From: Streptomyces sp. C10-9-1
GTDB taxonomy: Bacteria > Actinomycetota > Actinomycetes > Streptomycetales > Streptomycetaceae
Reading direction: 5' to 3'
NCBI RefSeq assembly: GCF_024497955.1
Contig: NZ_JANHKP010000014.1
Coordinates: 62,001-126,000, forward strand
Length of the DNA stretch: 64,000 nucleotides
The notes under the pieces were generated by a model, which was given only the letters and a program-made list of their open reading frames with translations, was not told where the DNA came from and ran no database searches. Shown piece by piece: positions 1 through 6,852 of the stretch. Position 1 is the first letter of the stretch, and every line of letters starts with the position of its first letter. The position numbers were made by a program, and so were the translations under genes.

Positions 1-2
1 TG

Positions 3-1274
3 GCCGGTCTGCGCGCCTCCGCCGCCGCCCTGCGCGCGGCCTTCGCCGCGGTGACCGGCGCACCCGTGCTGCACGCCTTCGCGGTGAAGGCCGCACCGCT
101 GGTACCGGTGCTCGCCCTGCTGCACGCCGAGGGCCTCGGGGCGGAGGCGGCCAGCCCCGGCGAGCTGGCGATCGCCCGCGCCGCCGGACTGCCCCCGGAG
201 CGGATCGTCCTCGACTCCCCCGCCAAGACCCGCGCCGAGCTGCGCGAGGCACTCGCCCTCGGTGTCGCGGTGAACGCCGACAACCCCCAGGAACTCGCCC
301 GGCTCGACGCCCTGACGGCCGCCGCGCCCACCGCGTCCCCGATCGGACTGCGCGTCAACGCGCAGGTCGGCGGCGGCAGCATCGGGGCGCTGTCCACCGC
401 GACGGCCACCTCCAAGTTCGGCTTCCCCCTCACCGACCCCGGGGCCCGGCGGCACCTGGTCCGCACCGCCGTCGACCGCCCCTGGCTGACCCGGCTGCAC
501 ACCCACTCCGGCTCCCAGGGGATGGCCCTGGACCGGATGGCCGACGCCGTGGAGGCCGCGTACCTGCTCGCCGAGGAGATCAACGCGGCGGCCGGGGAGC
601 GCCGGATCGACACGGTCGACATCGGCGGCGGGCTCCCCGTGAACTTCGCCTCCGAGGAGCACGCCCCCTCCTTCCGGGAGTACGCCGGGCTGCTGGCCGC
701 GCGGGTCCCGGGTCTGTTCGACGGGCGGTACGGGCTGGTCACCGAGTTCGGCCGTTCCCTGGTCGCCAAGCACGGCCTGGTCCTCGCCCGGGTCGAGTAC
801 ACCAAGAGCGCGGGCGGGAGGCCGATCGCGATCACCCACGCCGGGGTGCAGGTCGCCACGCGCACGGTCTACGCACCGGAGTCCTGGCCGTTGCGGATCG
901 CCGCCTACGACGCGGCCGGCGCACCGCGCACCGGTCCCGCCGTGGAGCAGGACGTGGCGGGACCGGCGTGCTTCGCGGGCGACCTGCTCGCCGAGCGGCG
1001 CCCGCTGCCGCTGCTGCACCCGGGGGACGTGGTGGCCGCACTGGACACCGGGGCGTACTGCTTCGCCAGCCACTACGGCTACAACAGCCTGCCCCGGGTC
1101 GCCGTCCACGGCTGGACCGAGGGCCCCGGGGGGATCTCCTTCACCACCGTCCGCGAGGCCCAGCGGGCCGGCGAGATCGTCGCCGAGGCGGGAGCCGGGC
1201 ACCGGGACGCGCTGCTGGCCCTGCCGGCGGCCCGGGGGCGCCTGTCGGACCCCGGTGATTCCATGAAGGCATGA
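3..1274 (+). CDS. PLP-dependent amino-acid decarboxylase (DapDC/ODC fold III), 5' end missing
   Basis: The reading frame is open from base 3, so the gene begins left of the window; a GTG at 51 lies inside the conserved barrel and is not the start. Visible family marks, in order: 'HAFAVKA' with the Schiff-base lysine (codon 87-89), 'HTHSGSQG', the glycine-rich phosphate loop 'IGGGLPVNF', 'TEFGRSL' (EPGR-like), 'GPACFAGD' with the second-subunit cysteine, and 'GAYCFASHYGYNS'. These define the alanine-racemase-fold decarboxylases (diaminopimelate, ornithine/arginine, carboxynorspermidine). Which substrate it uses cannot be read from sequence. A dedicated lysA would normally lie near thrA/hom, so a lysA paralogue is more likely than lysA itself. 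Its stop overlaps the next start (ATGA). Confidence 0.85.
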   Translation, partial: AGLRASAAALRAAFAAVTGAPVLHAFAVKAAPLVPVLALLHAEGLGAEAASPGELAIARAAGLPPERIVLDSPAKTRAELREALALGVAVNADNPQELARLDALTAAAPTASPIGLRVNAQVGGGSIGALSTATATSKFGFPLTDPGARRHLVRTAVDRPWLTRLHTHSGSQGMALDRMADAVEAAYLLAEEINAAAGERRIDTVDIGGGLPVNFASEEHAPSFREYAGLLAARVPGLFDGRYGLVTEFGRSLVAKHGLVLARVEYTKSAGGRPIAITHAGVQVATRTVYAPESWPLRIAAYDAAGAPRTGPAVEQDVAGPACFAGDLLAERRPLPLLHPGDVVAALDTGAYCFASHYGYNSLPRVAVHGWTEGPGGISFTTVREAQRAGEIVAEAGAGHRDALLALPAARGRLSDPGDSMKA

Positions 1275-1735
1275 CAGCCCGCAGCATCGTCGTCGAGCAA
1301 CTCGTCCAGGCGCCTCCCGGCCCGGTGTGGGAGGCCATGACCGACATCGGCAGCTGGGAGGAGGTGCTCACCGGGGTCGACCGGGTCCAGGTGCTGACGC
1401 CCGGCGGGTTCGGTGTGGGCACCCGCTGGCGCGAGACCCGCCGGATGCTCGGCGCGGAGGGCACCGAGGAGATGGCGGTCACCGCCTGCGAGCCGCCCGA
1501 GCGCTACGTGGTGGAAGCCGACTCGCACGGGACGCACTACGTCTCGGAGTTCCTCCTGCTGACCGCGGGAGAGGGCGCCACGACCGTGCGCATGACCTTC
1601 TCCGCCTCGCTCCCCGACGGCCCCCGGGGCCTGCTCGCCCGCCTCCTCGGCCCGGTCGGGGCCCGCGCCGCGCGCCGCGCGATCGCCCGGGACCTCGCGG
1701 ACATGGCGCGGGCGGCGGAGGCGCGGCACCCCTGA
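1271..1735 (+). CDS. SRPBCC (START-like) family protein
   Basis: A 154-residue protein with the single-domain SRPBCC layout: an N-terminal strand 'SIVVEQLVQAPPGPVWEAMTDIGSWEEVLTGV', a long sheet with 'GVGTRWRETR', and a C-terminal helix rich in Arg/Ala ('LARLLGPVGARAARRAIARDLADM'). The family binds hydrophobic ligands or acts as cyclase/dehydratase; no catalytic residues can be assigned. The ATG overlaps the stop of the upstream decarboxylase by four bases, so the two are translationally coupled. Function is unknown; a role in handling the decarboxylase product is only a guess. Confidence 0.8.
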   Translation: MTARSIVVEQLVQAPPGPVWEAMTDIGSWEEVLTGVDRVQVLTPGGFGVGTRWRETRRMLGAEGTEEMAVTACEPPERYVVEADSHGTHYVSEFLLLTAGEGATTVRMTFSASLPDGPRGLLARLLGPVGARAARRAIARDLADMARAAEARHP

Positions 1736-1870
1736 GGAGGACGCCCCCGCGGGTCCGGGCCGCCGGGGAGAGCCCCGGGAGAGGCGGGGCGGCACCGCCC
1801 CGGAGCCGGGCCCGGGGCACGGCGTGAATCCGGCCGGAAACGAGTGCTCCGGCGGACGTCTCGCCGCGTT

Positions 1871-1994
1871 GTGCACATATGGGGCGCGGAGCGTACAGCC
1901 TTCGGGGCAAGTCCCGATGGAAAATGCCAGAACTCCCTCCTCGGCACAGCACGTTGCGTAACCTCTCCGTCACCGGCGCGCGCCATATGTGCAC
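1871..1994. repeat. 12-bp perfect inverted repeat, about 100 bp apart, upstream of the Roadblock cluster
   Basis: GTGCACATATGG at 1871-1882 is matched exactly by its reverse complement at 1983-1994. Each arm contains two hexamer palindromes (GTGCAC and CATATG). The right arm ends about 30 bases before the GTG start at 2024. The 270 bases between the SRPBCC stop and that GTG contain no other gene. The spacing is too long for one dimer site; two sites bridged by a looped regulator, or two independent operators, are both possible. Confidence 0.6.
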
Positions 1995-2023
1995 GCCGCA
2001 CCGAGGTGGGGAGGGAGATCCAC

Positions 2024-2449
2024 GTGCCCGGAATCGACGAGTGCCTGCTTCAGGCCATGGTGGTGCCCGGAGCACGGGGCGCGACGATCGTGGACTGGAC
2101 CAGCGGACTCGCCCTGGGCGCCATCGGGGAGAGCCCCGGCGGCGACGTGGAGGCGACGGCGGCGGAGACCGCCGAGATGGCCCGCATGGCCACCGAGTAC
2201 CGGTCGTTCTCGCCCCAGGCGGCGCAGCCCCCCGGCGAGGCCCCCGCCCGGCAGGGGACCGGGGCGAAGGGGTTACCCGTCGAGGACGTGATCGTCACCA
2301 CCAGCTCCGGCTACCACGTGATGCGCTTCGTGGAGACCACCTTCGACAGCAGCGTCTTCCTGCACCTGTGGCTCGACCGGGACACCGGCAACCTCGCCCT
2401 GGCCAGACTCCGGCTGGCCGACATCGCCGAGCGGCTGGTCCTCGCATGA
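2024..2449 (+). CDS. Roadblock/LC7-like protein A (contains a TTA codon)
   Basis: 141 residues. I chose GTG 2024 because a purine-rich ribosome site (GAGGTGGGGAGGGAG) lies just before it; a longer frame from 1844 would run through the inverted repeat. 'GARGATIVDWTSGLALGAIGE' matches the 'VDYSSGMALGTIG' motif of proteins D (3821) and E (14243), and the C-terminal half has the same 'VEDVIVTTSSGYHVMRFV' and 'VFLHLWLDRDTGNLALARLRL' strands and helix. An extra Pro/Ala-rich loop of about 25 residues sits in the middle. Codon 84 (2273-2275) is TTA, which in Streptomyces needs the bldA tRNA. The stop overlaps the start of B (ATGA). Roadblock proteins usually regulate small Ras-like GTPases as dimers; no GTPase is encoded here. 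Confidence 0.75.
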   Translation: MPGIDECLLQAMVVPGARGATIVDWTSGLALGAIGESPGGDVEATAAETAEMARMATEYRSFSPQAAQPPGEAPARQGTGAKGLPVEDVIVTTSSGYHVMRFVETTFDSSVFLHLWLDRDTGNLALARLRLADIAERLVLA

Positions 2450-3213
2450 GCACCCCGACGGCCGCCGTCTCCCCGACGCTGACCCGGCTCGCGGAGGAAC
2501 GGGCGACGGGCGTACTCGTCCGGGACCACGGCGCCCTGTACCTGTCGGACGGCCAGGTGGTGCACGCGGAGAGCCCCGCCGCACCCGGCCTGGACGTGCT
2601 GCTCATCGCGGGCGGCCGACTCGGGCGCACGGGCTGGGACGACGCCGTCGCCCGGGCCGGCGCCCGCCGCGAGGTGGGCCGCTTCCTCGTGGACAGCGGG
2701 CAGGTGACCGGCGGGGAACTGGAACTCTGCCACCTCGCCGCCCTGCACGACGCCGCGTTCTTCACCCTGGGTCCGGCCGGAGGCCCGACCCGCTTCCGCT
2801 ACGGGGTCGCCCACTGGATGGGCAGCATCCGGCCCGTGCCCGCCGCGGACGTCGCCCGCGAGGCCAGTCGGCGCCGCGGGCTGCTGGAGGCCCTGTGGCC
2901 CTACCCCGGCGTGGACACCGCACCACTGCGCCCGGCGCCGGCCTCCCCCGGCGCGTCCCGCAGGCAGCGGGCGCTGCTCGCCCTCGCCGACGGCGTGCGC
3001 ACCCCGCCGGCGATCGCGCGGGTGATCGGACGGCCCGCGTTCAACACGCTGGTGGAGGTGCGGCGGATGGCGGCGGCGGGGCTCGTCGAGACCCCGCCCG
3101 ACCCGGCCTGCACACCTCGCGCCCGGCTTCCCGACTGGGTCCCGGACTTCTCCGACGACCCGGACATCGCCCTGTTACGCCGGCTCCGCGACGCACTGGA
3201 GGCAAGCCTGTGA
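2446..3213 (+). CDS. DUF4388 (PatA-N-like) protein B with C-terminal winged-helix-like region (contains a TTA codon)
   Basis: 255 residues. The first 130 read as a DUF4388/PatA-N-type domain: 'GVLVRDHGALYLSDGQVVHAESPA', 'GRFLVDSGQVTGGELELCHLAALHDAAFFTL'. Residues about 165-215 ('RRQRALLALADGVRTPPAIARVIG..EVRRMAAAGLVETPP') look like a small winged helix. The same architecture occurs in proteins that sit beside Roadblock modules, so B is probably a signalling partner of A, C and D. Codon 244 (3175-3177) is TTA, only a dozen codons from the end. ATGA overlap with A implies coupled translation. The domain call is from pattern reading, not a profile search. Confidence 0.65.
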   Translation: MSTPTAAVSPTLTRLAEERATGVLVRDHGALYLSDGQVVHAESPAAPGLDVLLIAGGRLGRTGWDDAVARAGARREVGRFLVDSGQVTGGELELCHLAALHDAAFFTLGPAGGPTRFRYGVAHWMGSIRPVPAADVAREASRRRGLLEALWPYPGVDTAPLRPAPASPGASRRQRALLALADGVRTPPAIARVIGRPAFNTLVEVRRMAAAGLVETPPDPACTPRARLPDWVPDFSDDPDIALLRRLRDALEASL

Positions 3214-3292
3214 TTCACCGCCCGACCCACCGGGCCCGGCGCGAACCGTCATGAGGCGCGCGCTGCGGCTGCGCGCCGAGAGGAGACTGCTC

Positions 3293-3679
3293 ATGACGGC
3301 AGAGGCCGACGTACTCGGCGAGATCAGGAGGCTGCGGGCACGGGTGCCGCAGCTGACCGGAGCCCTCGCCGCCAGCTCCGACGGGCTGGTCCTGGCCGCG
3401 GACACCGCCGAGGCGGAGGGCGTGGCCGCCCTCACCGCCGCAGCGCTCGGCGTGGGGCTGCGCCTGACCGAGGCGACCGGGCAGGGCGGCTTCAAGGAAC
3501 TGCTCGTCCGCGGCGAGCGGGGCTATGTGGCCACGTACGCGGCCGGGGCCTCCGCGGTACTCACCGTGCTGGCCGAGCCCCGCATCAACGTCGGCCGGCT
3601 CCATCTGGAGGCGCGCCGCACCGGCGCCCGCATCGGCGAACTCGTCGACGGCGCCCTGGAGCGGACCCAGGAGGGCTGA
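3293..3679 (+). CDS. Roadblock/LC7 protein C
   Basis: 128 residues from ATG 3293, which has AGGAG seven bases upstream; an in-frame ATG at 3251 has no ribosome site. The start 'LGEIRRLRARVPQLTGALAASSDGLVLAADT' is the classic Roadblock opening seen in conservon CvnB proteins, followed by 'AALGVGLRLTEATGQGGFKELLVRGERGYVATYAAGASAVLTVLAEP'. Unlike A, D and E it has the 'DGLVLA' rather than the 'SGMALG' motif, so two subtypes of the fold are encoded side by side and could heterodimerise. It lies 79 bases after B on the same strand. Confidence 0.8.
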   Translation: MTAEADVLGEIRRLRARVPQLTGALAASSDGLVLAADTAEAEGVAALTAAALGVGLRLTEATGQGGFKELLVRGERGYVATYAAGASAVLTVLAEPRINVGRLHLEARRTGARIGELVDGALERTQEG

Positions 3680-3820
3680 CCCCCGGTCCGCGGGACCATC
3701 CCGGAGCCGCCGCTCCACCCCACCCCGTCCGACCCGTACCACCCGTGCGTCCGGCACGCGCCGCACGCACACCGGCAGAACCAGATCAGCAAGACCAGAC
3801 GGAAGGAACGTACGCCTGCC

Positions 3821-4192
3821 ATGGCCAACACCGAGACCGCCCTCAAGGAAGCCCTCACCATCGAAGGGGCGGTCGGTGCCGCCCTCGTCGACTACTCCAG
3901 CGGCATGGCGCTGGGAACCATCGGAGGCGGCAAGGAACTCGACCTGAACGTCGCCGCCGCGGGCAACACCGACGTGGTGCGCGCCAAGGTCCGCACGATG
4001 GAGCACCTGGGCCTCAAGGAGGACATCGAGGACATCCTGATCACCCTGGGCACCCAGTACCACCTGATCCGGCTGCTGAAGAGCAGGACCTCGGCCGGGC
4101 TCTTCCTCTACCTGGCGCTGGACAAGGACCGGGCCAACCTGGCGATGGCCCGCCACCAGCTCCGGAAGATCGAGAACGAACTGGAGGTCTGA
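3821..4192 (+). CDS. Roadblock-like protein D
   Basis: 123 residues, start ATG 3821 with GGAAGGA upstream. Motif 'VDYSSGMALGTIGGGKELDLNVAAAGNTDVVRAK', then 'EDIEDILITLGTQYHLIRLL', 'GLFLYLALDKDRANLAMARHQLRKIENELEV'. It is strikingly similar along its whole length to the protein at 14243, clearly a paralogue, and more distantly to A. Members of this subgroup are small, soluble and made of a single domain. It ends the four-gene plus-strand cluster, 141 bases after C, with room for its own promoter. Confidence 0.8.
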   Translation: MANTETALKEALTIEGAVGAALVDYSSGMALGTIGGGKELDLNVAAAGNTDVVRAKVRTMEHLGLKEDIEDILITLGTQYHLIRLLKSRTSAGLFLYLALDKDRANLAMARHQLRKIENELEV

Positions 4193-4220
4193 GGTACCGG
4201 CGTTCGGCCGCTCCCCGCCG

Positions 4221-4862
4221 TCAGGCCCGGCGCCGCGCCCCACCGGGCGCGGCGTCGCCCGCCGCGATCCCCGTGGCACGGAAGCCCCCGGCCTTCGGGC
4301 CCACGGGCCCGCCGGGGAGCCAGTCCGTGCGCACCCACAGCAGGGTCTCGGCCGCCTGCTCGCGGCGGCCGATCCACAGCGCCTTGAACCACAGCCCGGC
4401 CGCCGCTCCGGCCAGCACCGCCCCGCCCGCCGCGGGCACCGCGAACGCGGAGGCCACGGCGGCGAGGAAGGCCGCCGACAGCCGCCCGCGCAGGGCCCGG
4501 CGGCGCAGCCGGAGCGTCACCCGCCGGTCCTGGAGCAGGTCGTGGCGCCCCGCCCGGGTCGCGCTCTCCGCGAAGTGGGTGTAGCGCCCCCGGCGGAACA
4601 GGGCGGCCACGGCGGCCGCCACCAGGAAGAGGGCGGCCCCGGCCAGGACGCCGATCCGGCGGCCGGTGAGCCCCGGCACCGCCAGCCCGACGGCCGCGGC
4701 GACCACGCCCAGCCACCACAGCGGAGCGGCGGGGGCGCGCACCGCCACGGCGACCCGGGCGAGCGACCGGGTCCCGCGATCCCGGGCCGCGGGGCGCGCC
4801 CCGGGCCCGGCCGCCGCGGCGGCCTCCTTCTCCGACCTGCTCCGAACCCGTCCGCGTGCCAC
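4221..4862 (-). CDS. Integral membrane protein of unknown function
   Basis: 213 residues from GTG 4862, which is preceded by GAGGAGGGA on the minus strand; an upstream ATG at 4928 lacks this. After a charged N-terminus there are two paired hydrophobic segments: 'LWWLGVVAAAVGLAVPGL' plus 'IGVLAGAALFLVAAAVAALF', and later 'LSAAFLAAVASAFAVPAAGGAVLAGAAAG'. The loop between them carries 'RYTHFAESATRAGRHDLLQDRRVTLRLRRR'. I recognise no family. It converges with the Roadblock cluster, ending 28 bases beyond its last stop. Confidence 0.7.
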   Translation of the reverse strand: MARGRVRSRSEKEAAAAAGPGARPAARDRGTRSLARVAVAVRAPAAPLWWLGVVAAAVGLAVPGLTGRRIGVLAGAALFLVAAAVAALFRRGRYTHFAESATRAGRHDLLQDRRVTLRLRRRALRGRLSAAFLAAVASAFAVPAAGGAVLAGAAAGLWFKALWIGRREQAAETLLWVRTDWLPGGPVGPKAGGFRATGIAAGDAAPGGARRRA

Positions 4863-4965
4863 CTGCCGCTCCCTCCTCGGAATGCGTGTCCGGCCGGGGA
4901 GGATAGCGGCCCCGTCTGAGGGGAGCATGAGAGCGGGCGGCGCGGTGCGGTGCGCGGGAACCGGG

Positions 4966-5805
4966 TCAGTCGACGAACAGTCCGCGCTCCGCCGCCTGCG
5001 CGTCGAAGTCCTCCAGGCGGGCCTGGGCGTCGGGCAGCCCGTCGCAGAGCGCCTCCAGCAGCACCCGGCCGAGCAGCATGGGCGCGCAGGCGGTGTCGAA
5101 GGCCAGTCCCGTGCCGACGGGGGCCGGGATCAGCAGGTCGCTGTGGGCGGCGACCGGCGCGAAGGCCGAGTCGGCGACGGTCACCACCGTCAGACCGGCG
5201 GCCCGGGCGTGCTCCAGCGCTTCCACGACCTCCCGCGGATGGCGCGGCAGCGCGAAGCAGAGCAGGACGCTCGCGCCCGCCCGGCGTGCCGAGTCGATGC
5301 GGTCGGCGAGCATCGAGCCGCCCTCGTCGAGCAGCCGCACGTCCGGATGGACCTTGGCGGCGAAGTAGGCGAAGCCCCGGGCCTGCGAGGAGGCGGCCCG
5401 CAGTCCGAGCACCGGAAGGGGGCGGGAGGCGGCCAGGAGCCGGCCGGCCCGCTCGACCGGCTCGGGGTCGGCCAGCAGCGCGGCCAGGTGGTGCAGGTTC
5501 TCGATCTCCGCGTGCACGGCCTGCTGGTACTCGTTCGGCGCGTCCTGGGGCACCGGGGCCGCCTCGGGGGGCGCCACCTCGCGCAGGTGGCGCCGCAGCG
5601 CCGGGTAGCCGTCGAAGCCGAGGGCCACGGCGAAGCGGGTCACGGACGGCTGGCTGACCCCGGCGACTTCGGCCAGCTCCACGCTGGACAGGAAGGGCAC
5701 GTCGGCGGCGCGGCGGACCATGCTGTGGGCGATGCGCCGCTGGGTGGGGGTCAGCCGGTGCCCCTCGAAGAGCTCCTGGAGCCGTGCGGCAGGGCCCTCG
5801 CTCAC
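4966..5805 (-). CDS. MurR/RpiR family transcriptional regulator (HTH + SIS)
   Basis: About 279 residues. The N-terminal HTH_6 domain reads 'LTPTQRRIAHSMVRRAADVPFLSSVELAEVAGVSQPSVTRFAVALGFDGYPALRRHL'; from about residue 115 a SIS sugar-phosphate isomerase fold follows ('ASRPLPVLGLRAASSQARGFAYFAAKVHPDVRLLDEGGSMLADRIDSARRAGASVLLCFALPRHPREVV', shown here only as a guide to its position). I prefer GTG 5805, with GGAGGAGGGCGAGG upstream, over ATG 5841, which has no ribosome site. Family members sense phosphosugars or other small phosphorylated effectors. No metabolic gene is adjacent, so the target is unknown. Confidence 0.85.
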   Translation of the reverse strand: MSEGPAARLQELFEGHRLTPTQRRIAHSMVRRAADVPFLSSVELAEVAGVSQPSVTRFAVALGFDGYPALRRHLREVAPPEAAPVPQDAPNEYQQAVHAEIENLHHLAALLADPEPVERAGRLLAASRPLPVLGLRAASSQARGFAYFAAKVHPDVRLLDEGGSMLADRIDSARRAGASVLLCFALPRHPREVVEALEHARAAGLTVVTVADSAFAPVAAHSDLLIPAPVGTGLAFDTACAPMLLGRVLLEALCDGLPDAQARLEDFDAQAAERGLFVD

Positions 5806-5850
5806 GCCCCTCGCCCTCCTCCCGGCCCGGTATTCAGTCATCGAGAACTC

Positions 5851-5866
5851 TGCATGACCTTATACA
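5851..5866. promoter_or_regulatory. Imperfect palindrome upstream of the RpiR gene, possible operator
   Basis: TGCATGACCTTATACA reads almost as its own reverse complement in the outer five bases (TGCAT/ATACA) around an A/T-containing core that stands out in this GC-rich DNA. It sits 46-61 bases before the preferred start, where an autoregulatory RpiR site or the -10 region of the gene would be expected. This is position and symmetry only. Confidence 0.3.
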
Positions 5867-6011
5867 GGGCGGCAAGCGGTACGCCCGGGTAGGTCCGGGC
5901 CTCCGGTGCCGGAGCCGCCCGGGCCGGGCGGGGCGGACGCCGCGGGCCCGGCGGGGACAGCCCCCGGTCCTCCCGGGGGCTGTCCCCAGTGACGGGGCGC
6001 CCCCCGGGGCA

Positions 6012-6017
6012 TAACGT
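6012..6017 (+). promoter_or_regulatory. -10 box of a leaderless promoter
   Basis: TAACGT ends six bases before ATG 6024, the arrangement typical of leaderless Streptomyces transcripts that begin at the A of the start codon. No ribosome site precedes this ATG, in agreement. Confidence 0.45.
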
Positions 6018-6023
6018 CGTCGC

Positions 6024-6449
6024 ATGGATGCCCGCGACAAGGAGCTCGAGAAGGAGCTCGCCGCCACCCTGGACGCCCGCCGCGAACTCGGCGAGGACTA
6101 CGACTCGGCCCTGGTCGAGTCGTTTCTGGAGAAGGTCGAGCAGCGGCTCGACACCACCGTCGACCGCCGTGTGCGCAGGCAGCTCGCCGAGCAGCAGATG
6201 GTCGTCGCGCGCGGCGGCACCCGTACCGCGGCCCGGGACGCGGAGCACGGCTTCGGCGGCCGCTACGGCGTCGCCGTCGTGACACTGGTGCTGGCGATCC
6301 CGCTCTCCGCGATCGGAGCCTCCCACGCCGGCCTGCCCGGGCTGCTCATCACCTGGCTCGGCATCGTCGGGGTCAGCACCGCCCACGCCTCGCGGCGATG
6401 GCCGTGGCAGCGCGAACGCCGGGGCACGGGGGGCGGGTCCGGCACCTGA
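6024..6449 (+). CDS. Small conserved membrane protein with charged N-terminal helix
   Basis: 141 residues. The first 75 are acidic/basic and probably helical ('DKELEKELAATLDARRELGEDYDSALVESFLEKVEQRLD', given as two adjoining stretches here). Then come two membrane segments, 'YGVAVVTLVLAIPLSAIGAS' and 'LPGLLITWLGIVGVSTAHA', and a short basic tail. The pattern is common among small streptomycete membrane proteins of unknown function. It appears to be expressed from a leaderless promoter (6012) as a single gene. Confidence 0.75.
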   Translation: MDARDKELEKELAATLDARRELGEDYDSALVESFLEKVEQRLDTTVDRRVRRQLAEQQMVVARGGTRTAARDAEHGFGGRYGVAVVTLVLAIPLSAIGASHAGLPGLLITWLGIVGVSTAHASRRWPWQRERRGTGGGSGT

Positions 6450-6815
6450 GCCGTGCGCCGCGAGGGGCGCGCCCCCGGGGCGCACCGCCGCGGTGCCCGG
6501 GGCGGGGGGTCGTGCGCGGGGACCGCCGCACCCCCGGCCGCGCCGGGGGGCGGGACGACGGCGGTCCCCGCGAGGGACACGGACCGGGTCAGGACCGGTC
6601 GGCGCGTCCGGGCGTCCTGGAGGTCCGGGAGCCGCTCCGTCTGTCCTGGACGCCGTCCTGTCGGGTCGGTTCACCTGCCCGGTTCCCCTGCCGACGCCGA
6701 CCACTGTGCCGGGTGCGTGTTAAGCCGGTGCTGCGCGGACGTGACGTGCTCGTACCGGTTCCGCGAAGCCCGTCCGACGGCACGTCACACGGGCGCGCGG
6801 CCCGAGCTCCGCGGA
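6450..6815. other. Intergenic stretch, nothing recognised
   Basis: About 370 bases between the membrane protein and the cbs terminator. Several frames stay open, but only as GC-skew shadows without ribosome sites or protein-like composition. I see no gene, tRNA or repeat here. Confidence 0.6.
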
Positions 6816-6846
6816 TCCCGGGGCAGCCGCCCGGACTGCCCCGGGA
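6816..6846 (-). terminator. Terminator hairpin of cbs
   Basis: Perfect 11-bp stem (6816-6826 with 6836-6846) around a nine-base loop, beginning seven bases beyond the cbs stop on the minus strand. There is no U-tract, which is usual for this kind of genome. Confidence 0.65.
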
Positions 6847-6852
6847 CCACCG

